DNA of 64,000 nucleotides, taken from positions 7,915,001-7,979,000 of the forward strand of contig JALDNG010000024.1 in assembly GCA_024349245.1 (NCBI GenBank), given 5' to 3'. The notes under the pieces were generated by a model that was given only the letters and a program-made list of their open reading frames with translations, did no database searches and was not told the DNA's origin. How positions within the stretch are numbered: the first letter of the stretch is position 1; the number at the start of each line of letters is the position of its first letter. This document shows, piece by piece, positions 34,776 through 49,600 of this stretch. Made by a program: the position numbers and the translations under genes. The DNA comes from Neodontobutis hainanensis (Eukaryota; Chordata; Actinopteri; Gobiiformes; Odontobutidae).

Positions 34776-36465
34776 TATAATGTGGACCTCTTTGGGCACC
34801 AATGCACAGAAAGATGTAGGCTACAGATGTCAGTGGATTTGTCCTAAATACTGCATTATATTACTGTTCTGTAATGTCTAGGTCTACCCTCGAAGACATG
34901 AGTAAGCCAAGGTCTGCAATAGTCATATGTAAGGTTTCTACTGACCCCTAGTGACCAAACCGGTATTGTGCCTTAATTAGAAGCAATTACCAAACTGGTC
35001 TGAATAAAAGATAAAGTAGAACAGATTTCCAAAAAAAAAAAGACAACATGAAGCCTTTATCACAACAAAACATTTTATATAAAACAATTTATATGGACAT
35101 TCAAAAACAAAAATCTAAATGGCAGTCAAATGGAGTTTTGACATGATAGAGGGAGAGAACTAGTCATTGAGAAACCATAGCAACTATGATAGATGGCCAC
35201 ACAGTTTTCTATAATACAGTGGCAAGAAAGCCATGACAGGAAAATGAAGCTGTCACATGTTCTACCCATGGATGTACAGCAGCCATTTTGTTTGTCAGCA
35301 GCTCTTTTTGCCAAGCGGCACTGTGCTTGTCTCTGTCAGCTAGCTGCTAACACCAGCTGCCAGTCAAAAAGTGTAGTGGTAAAGAGGACTTGGGCGCTGC
35401 AGCTTAAATATGAAAGACACAAGATCATGCAAAACTATTTTGAACTTGACAATATCACTCATGCTGGTTTGTCCATGCCTTCAGTTGCTCTTAATGTCCA
35501 TCTGTGTAAGTTTTGTGTTGCAATTTTATACATCTGGAAACTAGAACGTGCTGGGGACTAGTAGCATCTTTGGCTAGGTTTCCTCTTTTTTTCCCATTGT
35601 CTCCAGAACACATTCAAAATGAAGACTTTTTTTTTTTGTGACATTGTTATGACAAACAGCAACACACTAAACCTTATTGTCCTGTGTTTTTCCCACAAAT
35701 GAGAAATTGAAAATACTAACACAGAAATAAAATTATCAGGTAAAAAGATTCCCATTTTACAGTTGGATGTTCCGCACATACAATTTATAATCTCCATCCT
35801 GTGTTGGTAATGAGAACTAGTTACTAGATAATTTCTAACAAATCTGGAGTCACAGCATTGATTGAAATGTATGGATCCTTTGAAAACACAAAACTAAAAA
35901 TAGAAAATGTATTAGGTTTTAACCAAAGTGCTACAGGCCTATGCATTTATCCAAATGTCTTAGACATTTGTCAAATATAGACACAAATCCAGTCATTCCT
36001 GTATTTTATCAAATATATTAAACGTCATGCTATTGTCCTATCACAGGCCAAAAAAAAAAAAAAAAAAAAAATAGGCCAAAGTTTGTTAGTGTTGCATGCA
36101 TACCTTTGGACTGTTCATCTGTGTGCCCCCAGCATAAAACAAACAAGCAAAAAAAAAAAAGAAAACAAAACAGACATAACAAAAAGAAAGTGAATAAAAT
36201 CAGCAGTAGGATTACCATAGATGATATAACAATATTATAACAATAACAAAGGTAATATACTTATACATAGGCAGAAAATGTGCTTTCTACAAATCTTTGG
36301 AACAAAACAAAAGCCAAATAGCCACATTTGGAAATATAGAATACAACAGTATAGAAATATGCACAATAGTAGGTGTTTTGCATTAAATATTTTCTATTCA
36401 CTCACTGACTGAATCACTCTTGCTCGGTGTTTGCTGCTGACAGCGTCTCTAATACACTAAACTAG
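34776..36465. other. Intergenic between the Tc1 element and rbfox2 3' end
   Basis: AT-rich with several A runs (34 near 36046-36071 with interruptions, 11-12 near 35030). No gene recognised. Part of it may be a longer rbfox2 3' UTR. Confidence 0.35.
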
Positions 36466-37616
36466 TTTATTTTAGGAAGACTCATTTAATGTTGGACTTG
36501 CTCTATAAAGGAGGAGCATGAGGGGGAATTCCAAATAATAAATCTCTACATTAAAGGAATGTCAAATACTGAAACCCAAATGTTGCATGTGATGACTGCA
36601 GATTAGTGATTGGTCATTATTTATCAAAACCAGACTGTTAACAGCATAGTATATCACTTTTGTAGTGTTTTAGATGTAGCTGACTCTGTGCATCTGTCCA
36701 GGAGCACAAAAGTGTGAGTGGGGTTTTGTGTAGATTTTCTGATTTGAACCCCAAAGTTCACTTTATGTCCCAAAACAGCAGTGACTGCTGTGCTGTTTCA
36801 AAAAAAAAAAAATAACCCCTTTAATAATAATGTTAAGAATAATTACAATAATTATTATTATTAATAATTTGGTAACTTTTTTCTCTAAACTAATTTCTTT
36901 GCATATCACATTTGAAGTTTAAAGGTTTACCATTTCCACATACTAAGAAAACTTGAGGTAAGAACACCTCTAATAAACCTTCCCACCTTCAGCTTTCGGA
37001 TGATTTCTGTAGTCTTATAAACCATCACAGCACACTTTCTCCTAAACCTTCCTTAGACCAGAACAGAAAGCTTGGCCTCAGATTTCTGTCCACCATCACA
37101 AAAGGTTTCAAATCTTTAGAAGCTCTCATTCTAGTTTAAAGTGTTGGCGCTCTTTTCAGGGCACCTTGTTTCCTACCACCCCAACGTTGTGTGGATGCTT
37201 CTCAGTTGACTGTGTGCAGACCACACAGCTCCCAGGTTTTTCATACATAATTAACAGCTGCTTGAATGTCATTTTTTTCCTAAACAGCCTTTGGAAGAAC
37301 ATTTGGGCTCCATCCCAAGTTTTGTGCTGCGGAGTGCCAAGGGAAAGACAGGGGGACTATAATACAGCCGTGCAATGCCATGTTGTCTTTTTTCTTCTAT
37401 TTTAATGCAAAGGCCATTTGTCAGTTTTTATACAGCATTCTTATATTTCTTTTGTAGCGTATAAGAAAAGTAGGGGGACGGGGTCTGAAAAAAATCTTGT
37501 AGTTGTAGTCGACTCCACACGTCAAAACTGGGTGCAGTTCACCTCCACAACAACAGTGGGAGCTCTTTTAGAAGAATTTTATGGAAGAGAGGAGCTCCAG
37601 GTAACTGTAGTGTCTT
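36466..37616 (-). other. rbfox2: Probable rbfox2 3' UTR
   Basis: Sequence beyond the rbfox2 stop codon. A minus-strand AATAAA at 36466-36471 would give a 1.15 kb UTR. RBFOX genes often have longer, conserved UTRs, so the real end may be further down. Confidence 0.4.
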
Positions 37617-40600
37617 TTAATAAGGGGCAAATCTACTGTAGCCCCCCCTGTAGAGAGTTGCCTGTGGACACAAAAACAATCATTTAATTAAAACCTAATA
37701 ACTAAAGATAATTAGAAATGTATTCAATGCAGGTTTAATGGCATTTGTGAAGAGGTGTGTGGAATAAGATCTGATCAAAATTGAGGTAAATATTTTACCA
37801 TGGCTCCAACACCGTAGGCCGCTGGAGCTAGTGCAGCATGGTAGGGATCCGCTGTATAAACACGTCCATAACTGTCAGGAAAGGACAAAAAATAATTAGT
37901 AAATAGATCAAAAGTATTTACCCCCTAAAAATAAAAGTGAGAAAATCAAGTGCAGTCATGTCACCTGTCACTGTAAGCTGCTGCTGCTGCAGCTGCTGCT
38001 GCAGCGGGAGTGGCTGCTACCGCAGTTGGCTGGGCATAGCGATACGCTGCATATCCACCCTGTGATCCGGGCAACGCAGAGGATAGCAGGGAGGAAGTAG
38101 ATCCAAAGAGAACATGGAGAGACAAAAAAGAAAAATAGTAAATTTATGTTAAAATACACTGGTACTTTCTCTACAAAGCAACTAGTGAATCTAAGAGGTT
38201 ATAATGTGAGGAAAAACTGTTGGGTAGAGAGTGAAAGATTAAACAAGCAGACAGTCAGCAAATCTTGCTAATGTGGTGCAGAACAGCATTCACAAAGATG
38301 TAGCTCAGGCTGTGTGTGGTCTATCCTTCCATGACCAACATACTAAACAATCTTTAATGCTCCAATATGTTTTAACAGTTGCCCTCTTTGTACCCACTTT
38401 TTTGGTTGGTCAAGGAGGGAAAGAGTCATTACCCATAACTGTGTCCCACCCCAGTTCCCCTGCCAAAAACACGCAGTTAAAGAAAGGGGAGCCGAGATGA
38501 TTGTGTCATTTTTTTATGTTGAATGAACAGCTGATGAACAAACAAATACAAACTACAGGTGTAAGAAGACAGTCAGCCATTCAGATTAAGAGAGAGCACA
38601 CACACACTCACAGGGCCAGTAACCAATCACTGACAGACACAGCATGCTTTCCCAGACTCAAAACATTCAGTGTATTAGGCCAAACATCCCTAAATTTAAA
38701 ATAAAAAAATAAAAACACACACCGCTGCATTCTACCCTAAAGAATAAGTCACGACCAAGTCAGGACCACACATTGCTGCTTTGGGAGGGAGGCTGGACTT
38801 GGAGGGAAGAGGAAGAGAGGAGAGAGGATTGGTTTTAAAAGAGAAAAGAAAAGAAAAACAAAGATAGAATAAGAAAAATAATACAGTGGGGGAATCAAGG
38901 GAAGCCTGAAAAGGTAGTAAGAGAAAAGGGAGAATTGAGGGAGGAGTCAGCCTTGTAAGTATGTCTGCATGCCCACACTGATTCAGTTAGCATGCCACAG
39001 GTGAAACAGATAGGGAGATTCCTGGAAGGGGTCTGAAATAAATACTGTTTGGAGGACTGCTCTTGCCCTACATTTTATTTTATTTAGTTTTAACGCATTG
39101 TTATCATCATTATTCCATTGTTGATATAATGCACTTCAGCACCTTTTTTTATTATGGTGCCTCAGGAATATTTTAAACTGGGTCAAGTCACATGCTCTGG
39201 TACAGTACGAGTAGTGTACATCTTGTCGACCAGAATCAATTTTGTAACAAGCAATTTTCAATCTGGAAAGAATAAGTCCGTGACAGATCTGTATGTGTAG
39301 TGTGTATGTTTCACTACCTCCCTACACATCCATTTCTCCTGCAGACATTTGATGAAAATTTTTAAACTGAATTGTTTTCTACCCCTTCCGCAACTCCGCC
39401 CATGTCAGAATCCAGTGAGTTAGTAGAAAAAGACAGAAGGCATTTCGATCTCAGATGGTCAATAATGTCTAGCAGCACGCAGTCATTGGAGACGAGGAGG
39501 ATGCACACTGGCTCTCACACAAAGTGTGTAAACCCTACCTGGGGCAATCTGCCACTAATGTCCTGAAACACTAGTCTACAGAGAGAACAGAAACAGCTAT
39601 TGTCAACCTGGTCACCCACACACACACGCACCATTACACACACTGACACACTGATAATCGCATTGGTACAAACTTACTCACAAAATGCACAGAGACAAAC
39701 CTGAGAGGAATCTAATCATGACTAGACACTTTAACAGAACTCACCATTTTAAACATTTTATTAATTTGTAATGTAATAAAAATGTCCAAATCAGGCAATT
39801 GAACACTCCACACCTCTCTGGGTTTGCCCTGTGCCATTTCACACTTGAAAACAAAGAGATAGAAGGGAGAAATGTAGGGAAGAGTGAGTATGAAGAAGAG
39901 AGAGGCTTATACTTACATAGAGGTCAGCTGCACCGTAAAAACCATCCTGATAGGCCATCACACTGAGAGCGAGAGATGAGCAGGGAAAAGAGTAGAGTCC
40001 AGAGAAATGGTGGTGGAATGACCAAAGAAACAAAAATGTTGTGACGCACCACCATGAGGTCATTGCAGAAAACAATGTGAGAAAATGGTGTCATACAGAT
40101 TGTGAAAGAGAAAAGAGAAAAAGTGTGAGATTATTACACACCGTGCAACATGCAAGACAAAATACCACCTCTTTGTGTTGTATACGGTTACATTTGTATA
40201 TTGATTGCCATTGCTGCTAAGACTAAATACGGCTCTGCTTAACAATATTATGAACAGTTTTATAGTACAAGGAAATGGTATTCTTTTGATAATCAATGTC
40301 TTTAACTACCACTAAAATATAACAAATCACAATATAATCACAACATGCAAAAAATTAAAGCACTTTTTTAGCTGACAAGCCATGCATTTTAGTCCATTTT
40401 ATGTATTTTTTAAATTTATTTTTCTGTGGCTTGTGAGTGTTTACCCAGGATACGTTGGGATGGCGGGTTGAGGCACAGCTGCTCTGACTGCACTGTAGAC
40501 AGGCCGGGCACGACCCCGTAGTGCCCCTCGAAAGGTCGCAGCAGTGGAGGCGGCTGCCGCTGCTGCTGCTGGGTACGGGAAGCCCGGGACTGAGAGGTAA

Positions 40601-43600
40601 AAAAAATGAATACCGTAAATAAATAAATAAATAAAAAAGATCAGAAATAGTTTCAGAATGATTTAAAGTCATAGTGGTGTGCATACTGCCAGAAGCACTT
40701 AAGGCGGAGGCCTCTTACCTGTGTAGAGTTCAGGACTGTACATGGCTCCAACCATTGGACTTAACTTCCACCCAGCTAAAGAAAGAACACAATGTAATAA
40801 GGTTTGCATATTTGTAATCTGTGAACCAAAATATATACACAACATAGATGTGTGTTAATGTCACATTACAACTTGAATTGAACAGTATATTGTCCTTGCA
40901 CATCACATATTGTTTTATTCAGCTGAAAAAAATATTGTCCTAAAAAGGTTTAATTCAAATACAATCAGCTAATTACAATACACACTGAACATGTTCCTAA
41001 TATCTAATCTAAACTTGAGAAGCTACAGCGATATAGCAAGTGCTTTTACCATATGGAAGCGCTGCAAGACCCTCCCCATTTGCATACGGAGTGGTTATTT
41101 TCTTGTTGGTCATCACTCTGGCTGTGGCATTATTGACCTGGGCATCAAAGAAAAATGACAATTTACACTCTGTTGTAAACATAATAGGAAGGGGAAACGG
41201 AGCACATTGCATTAAAGTGTTATGTGTTATCTTCAACTGTCATTTTAAACTAAGTATCATTTTATTTTACTTTACGAATGACAGATGTTAATTCTGTTGA
41301 TGAGCAGCAATGGTATTGACGCATGCGCTTCTTTTAAGAGAAAGACATTAAAAACAAAGATCCCAGTGAGTAGTCAGGCAGTTTTGCACACAAACAAGGC
41401 AATTGTTGGCACACAGAAAAAAATAAAAATGCATTCAAAAAGAAATCCAAGACCATTATATTGCCACCTGCAAAAAAGGAAGGAAAAGAAGGTGAACTAA
41501 GCAGCAGAATCATCAGTTCAACACTATGCAAAAAAACATCAATTAAAGAGTTCATACACACTGACGCAGCCAATCAAGAGCGCATCACATCACCAGAAGT
41601 GAGCAAAAGTAGCCAATCAGCAAGCATCGGATGCAGCAAGAGACCAATCAAAAAGGTAGGCAGCCTTCCCAGACAAGTACACTACACATCATACAAAGTC
41701 AAAGGAGGAAGGGCAGGGAGAGAGAACGACAGAAGAAATGTAAACAAGGATGCAGGAGGAGGAGCCAGTCCACATGAAAAGACACAGAGAAACACACACA
41801 TGATGTGGAGAGTAGAGTGACAAAGAAAATGAACAATCCATCCAAATGTGCAAGTTCTACAAACCTCTGCGGCACACACTTCCAAATTACATGAGACTGT
41901 TTGCCTACTTTGGATTGAACTGGACATGAGCAACAATAAAGAAGGTAATGAATGGATGAAGAGAGTGAGAGAAAGTTCTAAAGATTAAAAAGACAGAGAG
42001 GATGGGGGATGCAAATATCATTCCTCAAAAAATAAAGAAAATCAAACAAATCAACACAACCCATGGTTGTGAAACACTGCCAGGCATTTCAGATCAGTGT
42101 CACGTATCAGACCTCAAAGCACGCTAACACCATCCAGAAACAGGTCAAAAGTAAAACAAGAACACTTTTTGAAAACAAGCTGTCATTAAAAATCTGTCTC
42201 AACATCTGCTGTGCTAAAAATCCTGCTTCCAGCTTTGTGACATTTATGCAGTTTAAGTAAATGTTTTTGGACATTAAAATTAGATGCTAGCTCTGTATCT
42301 CTGGTTGAATTCTAAACTGTCTAAGCTGTAAAACTACAAAAGTCTGCAATCTAGAGATACAGGTACAGAAATGACTACAGTACACCACACCAACTATGAT
42401 CTCTCCAGTAAAGCTAACATAGCGCTCATGCTTCAGCATGCTGTCCCACTAAGGTGCAAAAATGCAACTATTGGCTGACACATGACATAGAGAAATGACA
42501 TAGTACTACATGACGTCATACAGATGACGAGAAAGAGTAAACCATGCAGGATACAGCTCTGAATTAAATGCTGAATGCAGTTAGAGGTGATTGGAATGAA
42601 TGCATAAGAAGTGGTAGTCATAGTTGTTGCACTTGCAGATGCAGTACATTCAGTTATACAAGTGGCCTTATAAAATGCCATGCGGTCAATGGCTAATCTC
42701 GTAATCATTTCATTCACCTCCTCCCCAATCAATCAACCAATCAATCACAGGAATTAGCCAATCAGGGTCTGTCAATCAGTCAACCAATCAAGCTCCCTGG
42801 AGCAGGAGGCCTTCATTTCGGTGTCAGGTGCATTTTATTTCATTTGGACGGATGGGGTGGGGGGAGGGGTCATTCAAAGACGATGCCATGTGTACACAAC
42901 TTACCGTTGCCAGGGAAACGGCGTGAGGACACGCGAGCAGTTACCGTGGAGACTGACAACAACAACAACATACAAAAATCATCAGGGAAATAGAGAAAAA
43001 TATATGTAAGAAAGAAATGATGAACCAATACAAAAAAGAAACAAACACAACAAAAATAACTTAAACAGAGAACGAGGTAATGAAAAGCAACCCCCACCCA
43101 ATGGTGAGAGCAATAGATGTAACAGTCACATGTCACCTACAACTTTCAGCCATATGCCTAATATCCTCTGCTATTAAAACCAACAACAAACAGATCATGT
43201 GTGTTGTAGAGGAGCAAAGTGGTAAATAGAAAAATCGCTAAAAATATCTTACCAACTGTTATTTCCAAATTGATTTACAATAAAATAGCCTCTCAACATC
43301 AAACTTAATCTTATTCTCCAGTGTTTATACTAGCTGACTTCCTCACAGGACAGAAATGTACAGTGATATGGGGCAGGGATAGACATCAGAGGAGGACATT
43401 CACAGGTGAACAAACAAACCGGGACAGACAAACAGACAGACAGACTGGCCTGGTGAAGAATAATGGAGAGATGAAGGAAAACAAAAACAAAAAAGAAGAG
43501 AAAAGACAGGTTTGACAGCCATCTAGTGCATTCTCTTCACCTCATTCTCTCTCAGCCCTCCATATTTTTATCCCAGCACACCCACACACAGACAGAAGAT

Positions 43601-46600
43601 GCAGGACATTCCATATCATGCAGAGGAGCATCAGTAGCAAGTAAAAAATAAAACTGGAAAAGCGGAGCCAGAGCAAATGGCAGAACCATTTTTCTTTTAT
43701 TTCAAAGACCATTTGCCTTATGCCTTATATAAATACTGAGCTCATGCTGACAAAATAAAACATGTCACAACAAAATGCACTTCCATGAGATTAGGTGTTC
43801 TTTTTTATTTTACTTTATTCCAGGAGTGGTAAATGCAAGCACGTGTGTAAAACATTATTTTCAACAATATCGCACATACGTAATTATCAGCTTTCTTTGG
43901 GAGTATCCTAAATAAACACCAGTCTTCTCACGGCAGTCTCATTCTTTAAACTGCCCCCAAAAACACCTCCCATCATGCATCTTTCTCTTGAACACATGAC
44001 ACATCAGGGTTTGCTACCCAGAAGTTGATATCTGATCCCAAGCTCCGTCCATGCAACATACAGTAGCCTCTCACTGACGCCATCGAGCGCCGCCGAAAAG
44101 AGGCTGGCTGTCCAAACACAACCGTACACAAAAAAAGGCCACTCAGTGTGATCATGGAAGAGCGGAGGAGGATGAAAAGGTAGCAATAAAGAGCAAAACA
44201 AAAAGCAAATGGCCTACATGCTGTGACAGAAGCAGTTGTAGTCAGCAAAAACTACGCACCATGCCAGTTGTGTAGCCACTCCACCCAGCATGCTTTGCAA
44301 ACCACATAGCTATAAGATCAAGGTGCAATGAACAGCCCAGGACAATAACAGTATGAGAACAACAACAACGGAATAAACATCAACAGGAAGTGCCAATCTA
44401 AGAAAGACGTCTGTGTGTGCGGCACCAATGCACCATGCCAGAATGAAGCCAAAGGGGGTTAGAGTTGAACACACAGTACAGCCACTCAGGAAAAAAAACC
44501 TCTGGGGCACAGAAATCACCATAACAAACTAACTTTTATTGTCGGACATGATGGGAAAACACGGGAAAAAGGTTTGTCGTTACAAAAAGGGGCCGAGGAT
44601 GGTGAGTTACCTCGATTTTACGTCCTTCCACCAGTGTGCCGTGAAGCTTCTCCCTGGCTCTCTCTGCTTCTGCGCTCGACTCAAATGTTACAAAGCCAAA
44701 GCCCTGAGAGTATAGAGGAGAAAATGGAAAAGGAAAAAAGGGGGGGGATTGGGTTGAAAAGCTGCTAAGCCGCTGCTGAGCTCATTTCTGTCACTAATGA
44801 TGTGTGGTTTCACTATCCTACCTTGGATCCTCTCTCATTGAAAATGATCTCCACGTCAAGAATTTTGCCAAATTGCTGAAAAACAAGAGAGGAAAATGAG
44901 AAGCTGCAGAAGGAGGAGTCATGTGGTGCCTTGTGCCACGGGGTGTCAGCACTGTTCAAGCATGAGCAGCTGGCACTCGGCCAACGCTGCTAGTCTTTTC
45001 TTCCACCATATCTTTCTTGCCTCTGTTCTTTCCTCTGCACCACATTAAGAAAAAAAAAATAGCTCTTATGTAACAGTCCCGCATAACACCAAATTCTAAC
45101 ACCTGACTGCCTCATATTTGGCATAACAAGCTAGAGTTTATGTTTTTTGTTGGAAGATATAAAGCACAATAGTTTTCTTTCCAAATGTCAGTAAACTATT
45201 GACAGTAATGTAATATTATATAGGGCAATAAGTAAAAACCTGGTCTGATGTTACAATATGCTTGTTCCTATTTGAATATGAATTCATTTCAAAGTCAATT
45301 CTATTAAAACAGGATGCAAGCAACCCTTCTATACACACCCCAAACATCTGCCGCAGGTCAGGGTCTCGGAAGCGGAAGGGAATATTTGAGACATGGAGGC
45401 GTTTGGGGGTCCCCTTGGCATCTGACTCATCTGCGGCATTCCCTCCTCCGCCGCCTCCCAGGCCGACACCTGACTGACCGTCAATCTGGGACGACCCATC
45501 TGGCTGCTGGGACAGAGACAGAGAGGAGGCATGGAAAAAGTGTGAAAGGAAAACAAAAAGAGTACATCACAAGAGTGTGGTGTGTAAATATTTACATGAC
45601 AATGTTGCTGCTGCTATGTATACATGTTTGTGTGTTAAATGATTTATCCAGTGTTCGGAGGAATACTTTCAAAACGTATTTCTTTACAGTTTCTTTATTT
45701 ATTTAGCTTTTAAAAGTGTGAAAATAGACAAATAAAAAAGACAAAATAAAAATAATGTTTCTGTACATAATTTGCCATGACATCTAAAAGGACGATATGA
45801 AACATTCCATAAAAAATGTCAAGATTGTTACCTCTGACTATATTCACGTTAATGTTATTTTATTAAGAATGACACACTAATAATGGTCCATCACAATAAA
45901 ACTCAATGTAAAACTCAAACTGAATGTGATGATGGCAAAATATTACTATTTTTTAAACTATGTCACCAAATATCATTTTACCCACATGAAACATGTTATA
46001 TTGAATAAACAACATTACTTCTTCTGAGGTAACAACAAATGCTAGCCGCAAAAACCTAACCAAAATGAAGATAGAAATTTCTGGGAAATGCATGGAGTTG
46101 CCTTAATTTATTTAGAGAGTGAATAAACTTGTGAAACAGAGAAGTATTGTCATGTTATCTATTGATTTCAACAATGTAACAGTTCTTTAAAAACCAACTA
46201 TTTAAATTGTAACAGTAGCAATACAGTTACTCATAGATTTTTATTTTGATTATGTAACACATATTTTGTTACTCCCCAACACTGCTTATCACAATTTAAA
46301 TGTGTTATTTTATTGATTTACAAACCATTTTCCTGTAAATTCTCAAAAATTCTAAAAAGTATCTAATGGTCAAAATATAAGTACTCAATAATTTATCATA
46401 AAATATTCAAATGTTGATTGTTTAAATGGGTGTGTTTGTTTTATTCCATTTTTCTTTAATAATTAATACAGTGAAGCTAAAATTTCTCAGAAACGTATAA
46501 TATAAGTAAGTCCTTAAGTCTTAAACTGGAGTAAAAAAAACTGCTTCTCATTTCACACAATGATTTCAAACACTGGCTTTTTTTTCCTGCGGGTTTTTCT

Positions 46601-49600
46601 TTAGTATCAAGGGAGAACTGTCTAAGATCAGTGCATCTCTGTGACTTTATTTACTTGAGAACTCATGTGCGTTCACATTTCACAAAGACTGCAGGCCGAG
46701 CTCCGCTGTGGGCTGTGCCGTTCAGAGGAAGCGGCTTGTACTCACTTGGGCACTGAGGCTGTTGGCGGCGCTGGCGCTGTTGGCCACTCCACCGGCCTCC
46801 ACAGGGCCTTGCACTGCCCCTGCTGCGTAAAGGCTGCCCCCGTAATCCAGCGTCAGGCCGTTCTGGGGGGGTGGCGGCGGGGGTGGAGGAAAGGCAGAGA
46901 AGGGTGGGGGAACAAGTCCCTCCTGACCACCAGCACTATCCTGAGAGCCCTGTTGGAGGAAAGCAGAGAAGCTAAAGTCATACCACATCTTCTACAGAAA
47001 GAATCACTGAACTGCACAGAGTCCACCTTCCCGAGTGAAGAGTCATACAAGTGTGGAGATTAGACTTCCTTTAGTACATGTGTAATGTTAATGTGTGCTG
47101 GTATCGACAACCCCTACCCACCCATTAAATATTCACAGCAGCCACATCTATTATTGAGGGTCAGATGCCTCCATGCACCATGTTTTGTACAATACTTAAG
47201 TCTCTAACGCCCACACACGCACTCACAAACGCCTCTGTGCACAAGCCACCTTTGACACACCAACACCCACGCACCTAAATGCTTGGAAGGACCAACTGTT
47301 ACTAAGACAGCCTGGCCAAGTATTCCACCATTATTATTACCCCCCAGAAATGATTAAGAAGTGCAGCGTAGGAGAAACAATACAATACAAGCTCCCACAA
47401 ACACATGGTGGAGCACGACTCAAGCAATAGCACGCACGTGTACATTCCTCGCTGTTGGCAGTAGGGCATGCTTACCCTAAATGGTAATAGAGAGCAGCGG
47501 GAGACAGCTGGGATGAGGGAGGAAAGGGACGATAAAAGGTGCCGACTGATGCAAGAGACATGGCCATAACTAAAAGATAAACTGACCTGACCTGTCTTTC
47601 AAATCTTTTTATAACTGCATTGAAGGGACAATCAATTAGTGTCAAAGCCTTTTGCAAACTGTTTCTATTTGTCTCCTCTTTCTTCTCATTACAATTATCA
47701 TTATTACCATCATTATCACCACCCATATAATTGTTATTAGTAATAATGGAGAAAGGTTTAATGATGTGTTGGCACAATAGGCACTCTGTACTAATGTTTC
47801 ATTAGAGAAAGTAATATGCTGTTGTCTTTTTCCACCTGAATGCTGTAACCTCTAAAAGGCTCCATGCTTACTAGACATCTGCTTGGCTGCACTGACGTTG
47901 TGTGAGTGACAAGCTGCAGCGATGCCCATCTGAGTTGCACAATAGATCTCTGTCCCTTTGGGAGTGCTAGAAGAGTGTGGGAGGGTGTGCTTGAGTGTAT
48001 GCGAGTGTGCCACCTGTCTCCCAACTTTTGACCTTTGTCAACGTCACACCTGTGACACAGTAACCAAGCCCTTTCACTCGGTGACAGAGCAGCAAGTGGC
48101 ACATGGATCATGGCGATATTATGACACAGGAGCATAGTTAACAGCATGTAAACAAATGTTTAGTCTCTTTGAACCAAGAGGATTTTAAACTCACATGTAC
48201 AACTGCTTTAGCTGTAAAAAAATCTCAACCTAAAATCTCAAATTGAGACCATCCTTTCACGTCTTATAAAAAAGGTTGATGGTGTACTGTTTGTACTGTC
48301 AATAGTTACAAAAATATATTGAAACATATTAATGAGTCGAATTCCAGTCAAAATTACCCAAAGAAAGTTTATTTAATGATAGCACTCAAGTAAATTAAAT
48401 TAATTGAAATTGGCACATTATTCTTTTAGATTACAGATCAGCCTATGAATCCAAGTTAAACCATGAACTATAAAGTTAATCATATTGTGAATTTGGAAAA
48501 CCCTTTTTTAAAAACACTATGTTGGCAGGTAACAGAAACACCAAACCTCCTACATTTAGCTGTTATTAATATAAGAAAAAGTCTTATGCTGCGAGCTTCT
48601 GTTGACTTATGTGTTGTGAAATCCAACAGAGTAAGAGCTTTTCTGGTTGGTGTTGCTCGGCACCACACTGCGTGTCCCCTCTTTACTGCAGTCGGTTGGT
48701 AAATCTCATGCTGCTCCCCTGCCAGGTAAAACACTCTTAATGCTCCGTAGCCACAAAAGCCACTACATTCTCCATCTTTGGTAACCTCATCAATGGCACT
48801 GCATTAACTTACCAAATTACTGACCACAGTGTCCAGGTTTCTAAGAATGCATCTGTGTCCACCTCCCACACCCCATTTAAAACCACTTCTGAACTCACCG
48901 ACAGGTGGACAAAGTAAGATTTTGCTAAGCGATAATGATAAGATGGAGATAAGCCATCATCTCATACAATCAGTTTTGCATTTCCAACAAGTCTGTCTGT
49001 TGTTTACCAAGTCTGTGGAGTGAATAGAATGACACAACTGCTGCTTCAGATTAGACATAGACAACTGAGTTTGTAACAAATATTCCTTGTGGTCTTCATC
49101 GAGGATAAGAATATCCACTGTTAGATTATCATACGAACAAGTCATTAAAAGGCCATAATGAGCTCAGTAGCACAGTTTACCTACAGTGGAGGTGAAATGG
49201 ATAGTGGGTGGAGCGAGTCATTGTAGGTAATCGCTAACCCAGACGACAAACTTCAACAGAGAAACTGGAGTGTCTTTCTAGAAAGGGAAACTGATCCCTC
49301 TGCCTGGGTCAACTTGGGAAATGAGAAAAGCAGTGTTATTAAAAACTGGCACTGTTTTTATGAGTGAGAAACAGCTTCATTGTGGGTGTACAGCTCTTTT
49401 TCTCTGCTACATTTGGTGAGTGTATTAATGATTTGGGTATTGTTACAACGAGCATTTGAATATATGCTGAAATACAAATTGTAATACTCAGCCTTAATGA
49501 CTCACTTGACAACAGATGACTCAGTGGACTTGACAGCTTCTTGGTCCAACTCAGACAAAGCACCCCTTATTAAATGCTAGTTTGGACTACCTTAGAAGTA

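Noticed and set aside
46665..47063. 132-residue plus-strand frame
   Set aside because: Antisense shadow of the rbfox2 Pro-rich exon 46746-46949.
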